The notes under the pieces were generated by a model. That model had not been told where the DNA came from. It was given only the letters and a program-made list of their open reading frames with translations, and searched no databases. This document shows positions 1 through 8,171 of a DNA stretch of 24,815 nucleotides, piece after piece (the stretch's first letter is position 1; every line of letters starts with the position of its first letter). The position numbers were made by a program, and so were the translations under genes. The DNA comes from JBELMB01 sp042088665 (GTDB lineage Bacteria > Pseudomonadota > Alphaproteobacteria > Rhodobacterales > Rhodobacteraceae), in contig JBELMB010000065.1 in assembly GCA_042088665.1 (NCBI GenBank), forward strand, positions 1-24,815, read 5' to 3'.

Positions 1-1
1 G

Positions 2-502
2 TGGATGCTGTCGACCAAGATGCTGCCCGCTGCGGCGGTGCTCTACCCGATGACCTTCCTGACCAAGAGCCTTGGCCTGTTCGACACGCATTTCCTGATC
101 GTCATCGTGCTGAGCCTCATCAACCTGCCGATCGTGGTCTGGATGCTCTTTACCTATTTCAAGGAAATCCCCAAGGACATCATCGAAGCGGCCAAGATGG
201 ACGGCGTCGATACCTGGGGGGAGATCAAGGAGATCCTGATCCCGCTCGCCTGGGGGGGGATCGCCTCCACGGCCCTGCTTTGCTTCATCTTTTGCTGGAA
301 CGAAGCCTATTGGACAGTCCGCCTGACAACCACGGATGCGGCGACCCTGTCAAAACTGATCGAAGGCAACCGCGCTCCGGAAGGGCTCTTCTTTGGACGC
401 CTGTCAGCTGTCTCCACTGCCGCCGTCGGCCCCATCGTCGTGCTGGGCTGGTTCTGTCAGAAACAATTGGTCCAAGGCTTGACCTTCGGCGCTGTGAAAT
501 AA
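2..502 (+). CDS. smoG: Polyol (sorbitol/mannitol) ABC transporter permease, 5'-truncated by the window edge
   Basis: This is the C-terminal part (about 166 residues) of an inner-membrane permease of the MalG-like carbohydrate ABC family; the reading frame is open to the left edge, so the start lies outside the window. The EAA loop that docks the ATPase is visible around positions 185-245 (EAAKMDGVDTWGEIKEILIP: EAA, x3, G, then the I-x-LP end). Hydrophobic spans flank it (the LIVIVLSLINLPIVVWM and AVGPIVVLGWF regions). The next genes are an ABC ATPase, a sorbitol dehydrogenase and a mannitol dehydrogenase, which is the order of the Rhodobacter smo/mtlK polyol operon. The polyol substrate is inferred from those neighbours, since permease sequence alone would only say sugar or polyol. 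Confidence 0.88.
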   Translation, partial: WMLSTKMLPAAAVLYPMTFLTKSLGLFDTHFLIVIVLSLINLPIVVWMLFTYFKEIPKDIIEAAKMDGVDTWGEIKEILIPLAWGGIASTALLCFIFCWNEAYWTVRLTTTDAATLSKLIEGNRAPEGLFFGRLSAVSTAAVGPIVVLGWFCQKQLVQGLTFGAVK

Positions 503-511
503 GGAACGAAC

Positions 512-1513
512 ATGGGACGCATTGTACTCGAAAATGTCACCAAGAGCTTTGGCGACACACAGGTCATCCCGCCCCTGAACCTGACCATCGAAGATGGCGA
601 GTTCGCGGTCTTCGTCGGCCCCTCGGGCTGCGGAAAATCCACCTTGCTGCGCATCATCGCGGGGCTGGAGGACACCACATCCGGCAAGATCTTCCTCGAC
701 GATGAAGAGATGACGGATGTCTCTCCCTCCAAGCGGGGGCTGGCGATGGTGTTCCAGTCATATGCGCTGTATCCGCACATGACGGTCCGCAAGAACATCG
801 CCTTTCCGCTGCGCATGGAAAAGCTGCCGCAGTCCGAGATCGACCAAAAGGTCGAGACCGCCGCCAAGTCGCTCAATCTGATGGACTATCTGGACCGCAA
901 GCCGGGCCAGTTGTCGGGCGGACAGCGTCAGCGTGTGGCCATTGGCCGGGCGATCGTGCGGGATCCAAAGGGCTTCCTGTTTGACGAGCCGCTGTCGAAC
1001 CTGGATGCGGCTCTGCGTGTGGGGATGCGTCTGGAGATCTCCGAGATGCACGAACGCATGCAGACCACGATGATCTACGTGACCCACGACCAGGTCGAAG
1101 CGATGACCATGGCCAACAAGATCGTCGTCCTGCAGGCGGGGGTGATCGAGCAGGTCGGCAGCCCGCTGGATCTCTACCGGGCGCCGCGCAATCTCTTTGT
1201 GGCGGGCTTCATCGGCTCGCCCAAGATGAATTTCATCGAGGGGCCGGAGGCTGACAAATATGGCGCCAAGACCATCGGCGTGCGCCCCGAGCACATCGAT
1301 GTCTCGACCACCGAAGGCAAGTGGAGCGGCATCGTCAGCGTCTCTGAACACCTTGGGTCCGATACCTTTCTGCACGTACATGAGACCGGCCTTGCCGATA
1401 CCATGACCGTGCGTGTCAGCGGCGACGTCACGTTCAAGCACGGCGACCGTGTGCACATGACACCGCGCGAAGACGTGATCCACAAGTTCGACGAACAGGG
1501 TCTTCGTAAATGA
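512..1513 (+). CDS. smoK: Polyol ABC transporter ATP-binding protein (MalK/UgpC-like)
   Basis: This 333-residue protein is the nucleotide-binding subunit that powers polyol import. All ABC motifs are intact: Walker A GPSGCGKST (36-44), Q-loop Gln82, signature LSGGQRQ (134-140), Walker B FLFDEP (155-160) and switch His192. A C-terminal TOBE-type regulatory domain follows (about 235-333, with the IGVRPEHI motif typical of MalK-like proteins). An AAGGAA ribosome binding site lies a few bases before the ATG, and the gene begins 9 bp after the permease stop. It overlaps the following dehydrogenase by four bases (ATGA), so the two are probably translationally coupled. Length matches the CUT1 ATPase family. 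The polyol substrate is inferred from context. Confidence 0.92.
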   Translation: MGRIVLENVTKSFGDTQVIPPLNLTIEDGEFAVFVGPSGCGKSTLLRIIAGLEDTTSGKIFLDDEEMTDVSPSKRGLAMVFQSYALYPHMTVRKNIAFPLRMEKLPQSEIDQKVETAAKSLNLMDYLDRKPGQLSGGQRQRVAIGRAIVRDPKGFLFDEPLSNLDAALRVGMRLEISEMHERMQTTMIYVTHDQVEAMTMANKIVVLQAGVIEQVGSPLDLYRAPRNLFVAGFIGSPKMNFIEGPEADKYGAKTIGVRPEHIDVSTTEGKWSGIVSVSEHLGSDTFLHVHETGLADTMTVRVSGDVTFKHGDRVHMTPREDVIHKFDEQGLRK

Positions 1514-2283
1514 CAAGACTGGACGGCAAGACTGCTCTGATCACGGGGGCCGGGCGAGGCATCGGATATGCCTTCGCTCAGCGCTACGTGGCAGAGGGCG
1601 CAAGGGTGGCGATCGGTGACATCGATCTCCCCCGGGCGCAGGCGGCGGCGGAGGCCATTGGCCCCGCCGCGGTGGCCGTCGAGATGGACGTGACGCAACA
1701 GGACAGCATCGAGGCCGCCGTGGCGCAGACCATAGCGGGCTTTGGGCAGATCGACATTCTGGTGAACAACGCGGCGATCTTTTCCGCGGCACCCATCGTC
1801 GAGATCACCCGCGAAGATTTTGCCCGCGTCTTTGACATCAATGTGACGGGCGCGCTGTTTACACTGCAAGCGGTGGCACGACACATGATCGAGGCGGGTG
1901 TGCGCGGCAAGATCATCAACATGGCGAGCCAGGCAGGACGCCGCGGCGAGCCGCTTGTGGCGGTTTACTGTGCGTCGAAGGCTGCGGTGATCAGCCTTAC
2001 GCAGTCGGCGGGGTTGAACCTGATCCCGCATGGCATAAACGTGAATGCCATCGCACCCGGTGTGGTGGACGGAGAACACTGGGACGGTGTCGACGCCTTC
2101 TTCGCCAAGCACGAAGGCAAGGCACCGGGCCAGAAAAAGCGCGAAGTGGGCGAAGCCGTGCCCTTTGGGCGCATGGGTCAAGCGGCGGATCTGACGGGTA
2201 TGGCGGTGTTTCTTGCCAGTTCCGAGGCAGATTACATCGTGGCCCAAACCTACAACGTCGACGGCGGGAATTGGATGAGCTGA
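1510..2283 (+). CDS. smoS: Sorbitol dehydrogenase, short-chain dehydrogenase family
   Basis: This 257-residue classical short-chain dehydrogenase should oxidise D-sorbitol (and related polyols) to the ketose with NAD+ in the cytoplasm. Visible features are the nucleotide-binding TGAGRGIG (12-19), NNAA (87-90) and the catalytic Ser140, Tyr153 and Lys157 (YCASK). The stretch around residues 183-200 (NAIAPGVVDGEHWDGVDA) and the C-terminal end (IVAQTYNVDGGNWMS) closely resemble my recollection of Rhodobacter sphaeroides SmoS, which is why a specific symbol is given. The ATG overlaps the smoK stop, and the stop overlaps the likely mtlK start (TGATG). The substrate assignment rests on family resemblance plus operon context. 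Confidence 0.9.
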   Translation: MTRLDGKTALITGAGRGIGYAFAQRYVAEGARVAIGDIDLPRAQAAAEAIGPAAVAVEMDVTQQDSIEAAVAQTIAGFGQIDILVNNAAIFSAAPIVEITREDFARVFDINVTGALFTLQAVARHMIEAGVRGKIINMASQAGRRGEPLVAVYCASKAAVISLTQSAGLNLIPHGINVNAIAPGVVDGEHWDGVDAFFAKHEGKAPGQKKREVGEAVPFGRMGQAADLTGMAVFLASSEADYIVAQTYNVDGGNWMS

Positions 2284-3785
2284 TGCAGAGTCTTGCGCGG
2301 GGCGCGATGCCCGAGAAACTGAGCAATGCGACCTTGGGCCAACTGCCGGCGGATGTGCTGCGTCCCGGCTATGACCGGAGCGCGCTGACGCCCGGGATCG
2401 TGCACATCGGATTGGGCAATTTCCATCGCGCGCATCAGGCGTGGTACCTGCATCGGCTGATGCAGATGGGCAAGGCGCATGACTGGGCGATCATCGGCGC
2501 GGGCGTGCGCCCGGGCGACAGCGTGATGCGTGAAAAGCTCTTGTCGCAGGATTGCCTGACGACCCTGATCGAGCTTGACCCCTCGGGCAGTGCGGTCGAG
2601 GTGAGTGGCGCGATGATCGATTTCGTCCCCGTCGAAGAGGACAACGCGGCGCTGATCGCGGCCATGACCGCGCCGGAGATCCGCATCGTGTCGCTGACAG
2701 TGACCGAAGGTGGCTATTTCATCGACCCTGCAACGGGCGTCTTTGACCCGGAACACCCGGACATGGTGCATGACGCCAAGCATCCGGACAGGCCGCGCAC
2801 CGCCTTTGGTGCCATCATCGCGGCCCTGCGCGCGCGGCGCTCGGGCGGTGTGGCGCCCTTTACGGTGCAAAGCTGCGACAACCTTCTGGGCAATGGCGAA
2901 GTGGTGCACAGCACTGTCGTTTCGCTGGCCGGACTGTCGGACGCGGATCTCGCGGCCTGGATCGAGGCAGAGGTCAGTTTCCCCAATTCCATGGTGGATT
3001 GCATCGTGCCTGCGACCGGCCCGGCAGAGCTGGATCTGGTGGCGGGTTTCGGCATCGCGGATGCGGCGCCGGTGACGCATGAGAACTTTCGCCAATGGGT
3101 GATCGAGGACCGCTTTTGTGCGGGTCGTCCGCCTTGGGAAGAGGCGGGGGCGACCCTTGCCGATGACGTGCATGTCTATGAGGCGATGAAGATCCGTGTG
3201 CTGAACGCGGGCCACCAGGTGCTGGCCAATATCGGCGAGGTTCTCGGCCTGCCAACGATCGCCGCCTGCATGCGGGATCCGGATGTCTCCGGGTTCTTCA
3301 TGAAGGTGCAGAGCGAAGAGATCCTGCCCCATATCGCGCCGGTGCCGTCTTACACACCGCAGGCGTATCTGAGCCTCATCGCGCGCCGCTTTGGCAATCC
3401 CGAGATCCACGACACCACGCGCCGCGTCGCTTTTGACGGCTCGTCACGGCACAGCGGCTTTGTCCTGCCGACGCTGCGCGAGCGTCTGGCGGCGGGCGGA
3501 GCGGTGCAGGGATTCGCATTGATCGAGGCATTCTGGGCGCGCATGTGCACCGGTCTGCGCGAAGATGGGTCAGAAATTGCACCGAATGACCCGTTCTGGA
3601 GCGATTTGAACGCCGCCGCTCTGGCCGCCCGGACGGATCCCTCTGTCTGGCTGGCACAGGAGCAGATCTATGGGGACCTCGCGCAAAATCCTCATTTTTC
3701 ACAAGCGTTTGGCCATTGGATGCAGGTTTTGAACACCGAGGGTTGTCGCGCCGCGGTGCGCCAGTATCTGGCTGCAGACAGTTAA
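2283..3785 (+). CDS. mtlK: Mannitol 2-dehydrogenase (polyol-specific long-chain dehydrogenase)
   Basis: This protein of about 500 residues oxidises D-mannitol to D-fructose (also D-arabinitol in relatives) with NAD+. Family hallmarks are the N-terminal GIVHIGLGNFHRAHQA block (about 38-53), LTVTEGGY (138-145) and the catalytic KIRVLNAGH motif (Lys303, Asn308, His311). I chose the ATG at 2283 because it overlaps the smoS stop as TGATG, a common coupled start. An in-frame ATG twelve bases upstream (2271) and another at 2310 are alternatives. It is the last gene of the polyol operon, with a 95-bp gap to the next start. Together with SmoS it would channel imported sorbitol and mannitol to fructose. 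Confidence 0.9.
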   Translation: MQSLARGAMPEKLSNATLGQLPADVLRPGYDRSALTPGIVHIGLGNFHRAHQAWYLHRLMQMGKAHDWAIIGAGVRPGDSVMREKLLSQDCLTTLIELDPSGSAVEVSGAMIDFVPVEEDNAALIAAMTAPEIRIVSLTVTEGGYFIDPATGVFDPEHPDMVHDAKHPDRPRTAFGAIIAALRARRSGGVAPFTVQSCDNLLGNGEVVHSTVVSLAGLSDADLAAWIEAEVSFPNSMVDCIVPATGPAELDLVAGFGIADAAPVTHENFRQWVIEDRFCAGRPPWEEAGATLADDVHVYEAMKIRVLNAGHQVLANIGEVLGLPTIAACMRDPDVSGFFMKVQSEEILPHIAPVPSYTPQAYLSLIARRFGNPEIHDTTRRVAFDGSSRHSGFVLPTLRERLAAGGAVQGFALIEAFWARMCTGLREDGSEIAPNDPFWSDLNAAALAARTDPSVWLAQEQIYGDLAQNPHFSQAFGHWMQVLNTEGCRAAVRQYLAADS

Positions 3786-3835
3786 CGCTGCGTCGGGCGG
3801 GGTTTTCGAACGACACGTTGTCGTAAACGAGATTG

Positions 3836-3873
3836 CTCCCGGCGCGCTGCTCTGCAAGGTTACGCGCCGGGAG
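3836..3873 (+). promoter_or_regulatory. Leader hairpin covering the ribosome binding site of the DUF2182 gene
   Basis: An 11-bp perfect inverted repeat (CTCCCGGCGCG at 3836-3846 pairing with CGCGCCGGGAG at 3863-3873) encloses a 16-nt loop. Its right arm includes most of the Shine-Dalgarno GGGAGGAG (3869-3876) of the gene starting at 3881. A second register could pair GCTCC (3835-3839) with GGAGC (3873-3877), burying the rest of the site. In RNA this would hide the ribosome binding site unless the stem is opened by heat, a ligand, a protein or translation. The structure is seen; the regulatory role is inferred. Confidence 0.5.
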
Positions 3874-3880
3874 GAGCGTG

Positions 3881-4651
3881 ATGGTCACTTTGCGCGACGT
3901 GTTCTGGCTTGGGCTGTTCAGCACGATTGTGTTGGCGTGGTCGGCACTATACTTGATGAACCTCGAGATCGGTCTTGATGTCTTTGGACGTCCCGGTCTC
4001 TGGGCCCAGACCCTGCGCGCGCTGTGCATCGGTCCGGATGCCGGCATCGTGGGCTGGCTGACGGTCTGGGCCATGTGGGCCGTGATGGGCGTCGCGATGA
4101 TGCTGCCCACACTTGTGCCCACCCTCGCCACCTATGACCGGTTTGCCGCGCGCCTTGAGGCGCCGCTGGCGGGGCAGGGCGGTGTCGTGCTTGGGTTTCT
4201 TGCCGTCTGGGCCGGGTTCTCGGTGCTCGCAGCCATGGCGCAGGTGGGGTTGTCCTATGCCGATCTTCTCGACGATTGGGGCGCGGCCAGCAGCACAATG
4301 CTGCAGGGCGGCCTGTTGTTGGGCGCCGGGGCCTGGCAATTCACCAATACAAAGATGCGCTGCCAGAGCGCCTGCCTGTCTCCGATGAGCTATTTCCTTG
4401 GCCGGTTTCGCGCGGGCTTTGGCGGAGGGCTCCGCATGGGCGTCGAACTGGGGCTGTACTGCCTGGGATGCTGCTGGGCGATCATGGCGCTGGGCTTTGT
4501 CGGCGGGGTGATGAACCTTGCCTGGATGGGGCTCGCCACCTTGTTCATGGTGTTCGAAAAACTGCCCGGGCTCGGGCAAGCGTTGCGTCTGCCTGCGGGC
4601 TGGGCGCTGACGATCAGTGGATTGGCCGTTCTGGCCACGACTATTTACTAA
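3881..4651 (+). CDS. DUF2182 family integral membrane protein (predicted metal-binding)
   Basis: This 256-residue inner-membrane protein has about six or seven hydrophobic spans (for example 7-25, 58-84, 103-122, 140-156, 190-213, 214-228 and 237-254). Family motifs are visible: WAMWAVMGVAMMLP (63-76), the Cys pair in KMRCQSACLSP (Cys161, Cys165) and CLGCCWAIM (Cys194, Cys197, Cys198). The family is called a predicted metal-binding membrane protein, but its biochemical role is not established. I chose the ATG at 3881 because GGGAGGAG sits five bases upstream; a TTG at 3833 would only add residues from the hairpin leader. It lies ten bases before the DUF1326 gene, a pairing common in bacteria, suggesting they work together on a metal or thiol substrate. 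Confidence 0.85.
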   Translation: MVTLRDVFWLGLFSTIVLAWSALYLMNLEIGLDVFGRPGLWAQTLRALCIGPDAGIVGWLTVWAMWAVMGVAMMLPTLVPTLATYDRFAARLEAPLAGQGGVVLGFLAVWAGFSVLAAMAQVGLSYADLLDDWGAASSTMLQGGLLLGAGAWQFTNTKMRCQSACLSPMSYFLGRFRAGFGGGLRMGVELGLYCLGCCWAIMALGFVGGVMNLAWMGLATLFMVFEKLPGLGQALRLPAGWALTISGLAVLATTIY

Positions 4652-4661
4652 AGGAGAGACT

Positions 4662-5369
4662 ATGGCCGAAAACCGTCGCGCGGATTCAGACCGCCTGCCT
4701 GTCAGCCAGCGCATCGACCAGCGCATGCCGAATCCAAAGCGCCGTCCGATGCGCCCCACAGACTGGGCGATCAAGGGAGAACTCTTCCTGAACTGTTCGT
4801 GCACGGTGTTCTGCCCCTGCGTCGTGAGCCTTGGCAAACACGAACCCACCGAAGGCAGTTGCAAGGCCTGGATGGCCATCGCCATCGACGAGGGCCACTA
4901 CGAGAGCTTTGACCTGACCGGCATCAACGTCGGCCTCATGGTCGAGATCCCCGGCAAGATGGCCGAGGGTGACTGGCGTGTGGCCGTCTATATCGACGAC
5001 AAGGCCACGCCAGGCGCCTACAACGGCCTGCTCAAGATCCTGTCCGGTGAGGCTGGTGGCACCACGGGTCTCTTTACGCTGCTGGTTTCGACCATCATCG
5101 GCCACGAGCGTGAAAAAGTGGAGATCGTGCGCGATGGCACCCGCCGCGCGCTCACCATCGGGCGCAAGATCCAGGGCGAGCTTGAAATGGTCGGCGGGAC
5201 CAGCCCGGACGAGCCTGTCATGGTCAAGAACACCAAGTACTGGATGGGCCCCGACGTGGTCGTGGCGCAGTCTGGCAAGTCCAAGGTGCGCGACTATGGC
5301 CGCATCTGGGATCTGTCCGGCAAGTCGGGCGAGATCTGCGCCATTGACTGGAAGGGTGCCCCGAAATGA
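4662..5369 (+). CDS. DUF1326 domain-containing protein
   Basis: This 235-residue soluble protein has unknown activity. The family hallmark is the Cys cluster NCSCTVFCPC near the N-terminus (Cys45, Cys47, Cys51, Cys53) with a further Cys67, an arrangement that could bind a metal or cycle between disulfides. There is no signal peptide or membrane span. The start at ATG 4662 is supported by AAGGAGAG at 4651-4658; a longer reading from 4617 would run back into the upstream gene. It follows the DUF2182 gene by ten bases and overlaps the DinB-fold gene by four (ATGA), so the three form one transcription unit. DUF1326 and DUF2182 often occur side by side. Metal handling is a family-level guess. Confidence 0.85.
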   Translation: MAENRRADSDRLPVSQRIDQRMPNPKRRPMRPTDWAIKGELFLNCSCTVFCPCVVSLGKHEPTEGSCKAWMAIAIDEGHYESFDLTGINVGLMVEIPGKMAEGDWRVAVYIDDKATPGAYNGLLKILSGEAGGTTGLFTLLVSTIIGHEREKVEIVRDGTRRALTIGRKIQGELEMVGGTSPDEPVMVKNTKYWMGPDVVVAQSGKSKVRDYGRIWDLSGKSGEICAIDWKGAPK

Positions 5370-5884
5370 CGATCACGCCAGAGTATTGCGTCACACTGGC
5401 GCGCTACAACGCCTGGCAGAACAAGCAGCTGATCGCGGCCTTCGAAGGAACGGCGGCCGCGACCCTTGTCGAGGAGCGAGGCGCGTTTTTCGGCTCGATC
5501 CTTGCCACGGCAAACCATGTGCTGTGGGGGGACCGCATCTGGATGTCACGTTTCACCGATCTGTCGGCCCCTTCGGGGGGGATCGCGGACAGCACCACGC
5601 TGACCGCATCGCGTGAAGCCTGGGAGATCGAGCGGTTCAAGACTGACGGGAACATCCTGCTTTGGGCAGAGCGGCTGCGCGCGGTGGACCTGACCGGTCC
5701 GCTCCGCTGGTATTCCGGTGCAATGGGGCGCGAGGTCGAAAAACCAAAGGCGCTTTGTGTGGTGCACATGTTCAACCACCAGACCCACCACCGGGGTCAG
5801 ATCCACGCGATGCTGACCGCCGCGGGGGCCAGAGCGCCAGTGAGTGATCTGGCGTTCATGCCGGAAGAGGGCCCCTGGCTGTAA
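5366..5884 (+). CDS. DinB-family (damage-inducible, YfiT/DinB fold) protein
   Basis: This 172-residue protein matches the DinB four-helix fold: LARYNAWQNKQL near the N-terminus (about 11-22), then a metal-site triad formed by His51 (in TANHVLWGDRIW), His138 and His142 (in HMFNHQTHHRGQ, 134-145). Members bind a divalent metal, and some are thiol-dependent transferases; the substrate here cannot be predicted. The ATG overlaps the DUF1326 stop, so it is probably co-translated with the DUF2182-DUF1326 pair. The name DinB comes from Bacillus and is unrelated to E. coli DNA polymerase IV. No partial loss or frameshift is seen. Confidence 0.85.
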   Translation: MTITPEYCVTLARYNAWQNKQLIAAFEGTAAATLVEERGAFFGSILATANHVLWGDRIWMSRFTDLSAPSGGIADSTTLTASREAWEIERFKTDGNILLWAERLRAVDLTGPLRWYSGAMGREVEKPKALCVVHMFNHQTHHRGQIHAMLTAAGARAPVSDLAFMPEEGPWL

Positions 5885-5995
5885 CGGCCAGGTCTGCCGC
5901 GAATGGCGCCGTTTGCTTCGGCCACTGCGCCAACTTGATGTGTCGGCATCCTCGGGTGTCGGTGTCCTGAGACCTGTTTGCAAGGAGTGCTGCAC

Positions 5996-7102
5996 ATGAC
6001 CGCAGCCCTGTCCCCGTCGCGCCGGTTGCGGCGCACCCCCTTCTCCGAAGGAGTCGAAGCTTCGGGGGTCAAATCCTATACGATCTACAATCACATGCTG
6101 CTGCCCACGGTTTTTCGATCCTTGGTGGAAGACTATCGGCATCTGAAGTCGGCGGTGCAACTCTGGGATGTCTCCTGCGAACGGCAGGTGGAACTGCGCG
6201 GCCCGGATTCGGGTCGGTTGATGCAGATGCTCACACCGCGGGACCTGCGCGGCATGTTGCCGGGCCAGTGCTACTATGTCCCAATCGTCGATGAGACCGG
6301 CGGCATGCTGAACGACCCGGTGGCGGTAAAGCTGTCCGAGGATCGATGGTGGATCTCCATTGCCGACAGCGATCTGCTGTTCTGGGTCAAGGGCATCGCC
6401 TATGGCTATCGCCTCGATGTGCTGGTCGAAGAGCCCGATGTTTCGCCGCTGGCGGTACAGGGTCCCTTGGCGGAAGAGTTGATGGCGCGGGTCTTTGGCG
6501 ACAACATCCGCGACCTGCGGTTCTTCCGCTTTGGCTGGTATGAATTCGAGGGCCGGAGCCTTGTGATCGCGCGGTCGGGCTATTCCAAGCAGGGCGGCTA
6601 CGAGATTTACCTCGAAGGCTCTGACATGGGGATGCCGCTCTGGAATGCGCTGATGGACACCGGGCGTGACCTCGAAGTGCGGGCAGGTTGTCCCAACCTG
6701 ATCGAACGGGTCGAAGCGGGATTGCTGAGTTACGGCAATGACATGGACCGCACCAATACCCCCCATGAATGCGGGTTGGAGCGGTTTTGCAACATCGCCA
6801 CGGCCATCGGTTGCGTCGGGCGCGATGCCTTGTTGCGTGTCAGCCAGGAAGGGCCGGTGCGCCAGATGCGTCCGATTGCCATCGATGCGACCGAGATCCC
6901 GCCTTGCGACCGGCACTGGCCGCTGTATGCAGGCCAGAAGATCGTGGGCCGGGTCTCCAGCGCTGCGGCATCGCCGGACTATGGCGGGGGCGTGGCGATC
7001 GGGATGGTGCGTATGACCCATTGGGAGGCCGACACCGATCTTGAGGTCGAAACGCCCGAGGGGCGCTTGCCCGCCCGGGTGAGAGACCGTTTTTGGATTT
7101 GA
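5996..7102 (+). CDS. dmdA: DMSP demethylase, tetrahydrofolate-dependent (GcvT/aminomethyltransferase fold)
   Basis: This 368-residue protein should move a methyl group from dimethylsulfoniopropionate to tetrahydrofolate, giving 3-methylmercaptopropionate, the first step of DMSP demethylation. It has the GcvT fold. Long stretches resemble my recollection of Ruegeria pomeroyi DmdA: SRRLRRTPFSEGVEASGVKS, YNHMLLPTVF, QCYYVPIVDETGGMLNDPVAVKL, SPLAVQGP, GLLSYGNDM and the terminal VRDRFWI. The start at ATG 5996 has AAGGAG at 5982-5987. Its immediate neighbour is acuI, the same pair as in R. pomeroyi, and no glycine-cleavage gcvH/gcvP genes are near, which argues against a plain GcvT. A sarcosine or dimethylglycine enzyme is a less likely alternative. 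Confidence 0.88.
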   Translation: MTAALSPSRRLRRTPFSEGVEASGVKSYTIYNHMLLPTVFRSLVEDYRHLKSAVQLWDVSCERQVELRGPDSGRLMQMLTPRDLRGMLPGQCYYVPIVDETGGMLNDPVAVKLSEDRWWISIADSDLLFWVKGIAYGYRLDVLVEEPDVSPLAVQGPLAEELMARVFGDNIRDLRFFRFGWYEFEGRSLVIARSGYSKQGGYEIYLEGSDMGMPLWNALMDTGRDLEVRAGCPNLIERVEAGLLSYGNDMDRTNTPHECGLERFCNIATAIGCVGRDALLRVSQEGPVRQMRPIAIDATEIPPCDRHWPLYAGQKIVGRVSSAAASPDYGGGVAIGMVRMTHWEADTDLEVETPEGRLPARVRDRFWI

Positions 7103-7140
7103 TGACCGCTGCATCCGCAGGGACAAGAAGGAGACAGACG

Positions 7141-8133
7141 ATGTTCAACGCTTTGGTGGTGACGCGTGACGAAGAGACCCGAAAGACCGCGGCTGCGGTC
7201 AAGCAGATCGGTCTGGACGACCTGCCCGAGGGCGAGGTGACCGTGGCGGTGGAGTATTCCACCGTGAACTACAAGGACGGTCTCTGCATCGGTCCGGGTG
7301 GCGGTCTCGTGCGCAAGTATCCGCATGTGCCGGGCATCGATCTTGCCGGCACGGTGGAGGCCTCCTCGGATGACCGCTACAAGGTCGGCGACAAGGTTGT
7401 CCTGACAGGCTGGCGCGTGGGCGAGGCCCATTGGGGCGGTTATTCGCAAAAGGCGCGTGTCAAGGCCGATTGGCTGGTGCCGCTGCCCGAGGGGCTGGAC
7501 ACGCGTCAGGCGATGGCGGTGGGCACCGCGGGCTTTACCGCGATGCTGGCCGTGATGGCGCTCGAAGACCACGGACTGGAAAAAGGTCAGGGGCCGGTGC
7601 TGGTCACCGGGGCTGCGGGCGGTGTGGGGTCGGTTGCCACGGCGATCCTCGCCAACCTCGGCTATGAGGTGGCCGGTGTCACGGGACGGCCCGAGACGTC
7701 GGACTACCTGACCTCGCTGGGCGCGACGCAGATCGTGGCCCGCGACGAGATCAACGAAACCACCAAGCGCCCGCTGGAAACCGAGACATGGTCCGGCTGT
7801 GTCGATGCCGTGGGCGGTGCGATGCTCGCGCGCGTGCTGGGGCAGATGAACTACGGCGCCTCTGTATCGGCCGTGGGCCTTGCCGGTGGTGCGGCGCTTC
7901 CTGCGACGGTCATCCCCTTCCTGTTGCGTGGCGTGAACCTGTTGGGCATCGACAGCGTGATGCAGCCATATGACAACCGCGTGCGGGCCTGGGCGCGGAT
8001 CGCGCTGGATCTGCCGATGGACAAGCTTGAGGCGATGGTTCACCCCGCAACCCTGTCGGATCTGCCGCAACTGGGCGCGGACATCCTCGCCGGTCAGGTC
8101 AAGGGCCGTGTCGTGGTGGACGTGAACGCCTGA
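7141..8133 (+). CDS. acuI: Acryloyl-CoA reductase, NADPH-dependent (medium-chain dehydrogenase/reductase)
   Basis: This 330-residue quinone-oxidoreductase-type protein (YhdH/AcuI group) reduces toxic acryloyl-CoA to propionyl-CoA with NADPH, clearing acrylate made from DMSP. Visible features are the substrate-site STVNYKDGLCI near residue 40, PGIDLAGTVE (about 63-72), and the nucleotide-binding VTGAAGGVGSVA (about 157-168) followed by GRPE. There are no catalytic zinc ligands, as expected for this group. The ATG at 7141 has AAGGAG at 7129-7134, and the gene starts 38 bp after dmdA, so the two are probably one operon. The dmdA-acuI arrangement is known in Roseobacters. Length is normal for AcuI. 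Confidence 0.9.
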   Translation: MFNALVVTRDEETRKTAAAVKQIGLDDLPEGEVTVAVEYSTVNYKDGLCIGPGGGLVRKYPHVPGIDLAGTVEASSDDRYKVGDKVVLTGWRVGEAHWGGYSQKARVKADWLVPLPEGLDTRQAMAVGTAGFTAMLAVMALEDHGLEKGQGPVLVTGAAGGVGSVATAILANLGYEVAGVTGRPETSDYLTSLGATQIVARDEINETTKRPLETETWSGCVDAVGGAMLARVLGQMNYGASVSAVGLAGGAALPATVIPFLLRGVNLLGIDSVMQPYDNRVRAWARIALDLPMDKLEAMVHPATLSDLPQLGADILAGQVKGRVVVDVNA

Positions 8134-8171
8134 TCCAAGGCAAGCCACCCTGCACAGGTTTGTAGACGGAA

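Noticed and set aside
1174..2247. Long minus-strand open frame across smoK/smoS
   Set aside because: It is antisense to two well-supported genes, gives an Arg/His-rich translation without domains, and is typical of GC-rich codon bias.
3833..3880. TTG start at 3833 for the DUF2182 protein
   Set aside because: It would translate the hairpin leader; ATG 3881 has a strong, well-spaced ribosome binding site and begins a normal membrane segment.
5546..7126. 526-codon minus-strand open frame opposite dmdA
   Set aside because: It is antisense to a recognisable DmdA and has low-complexity basic composition.
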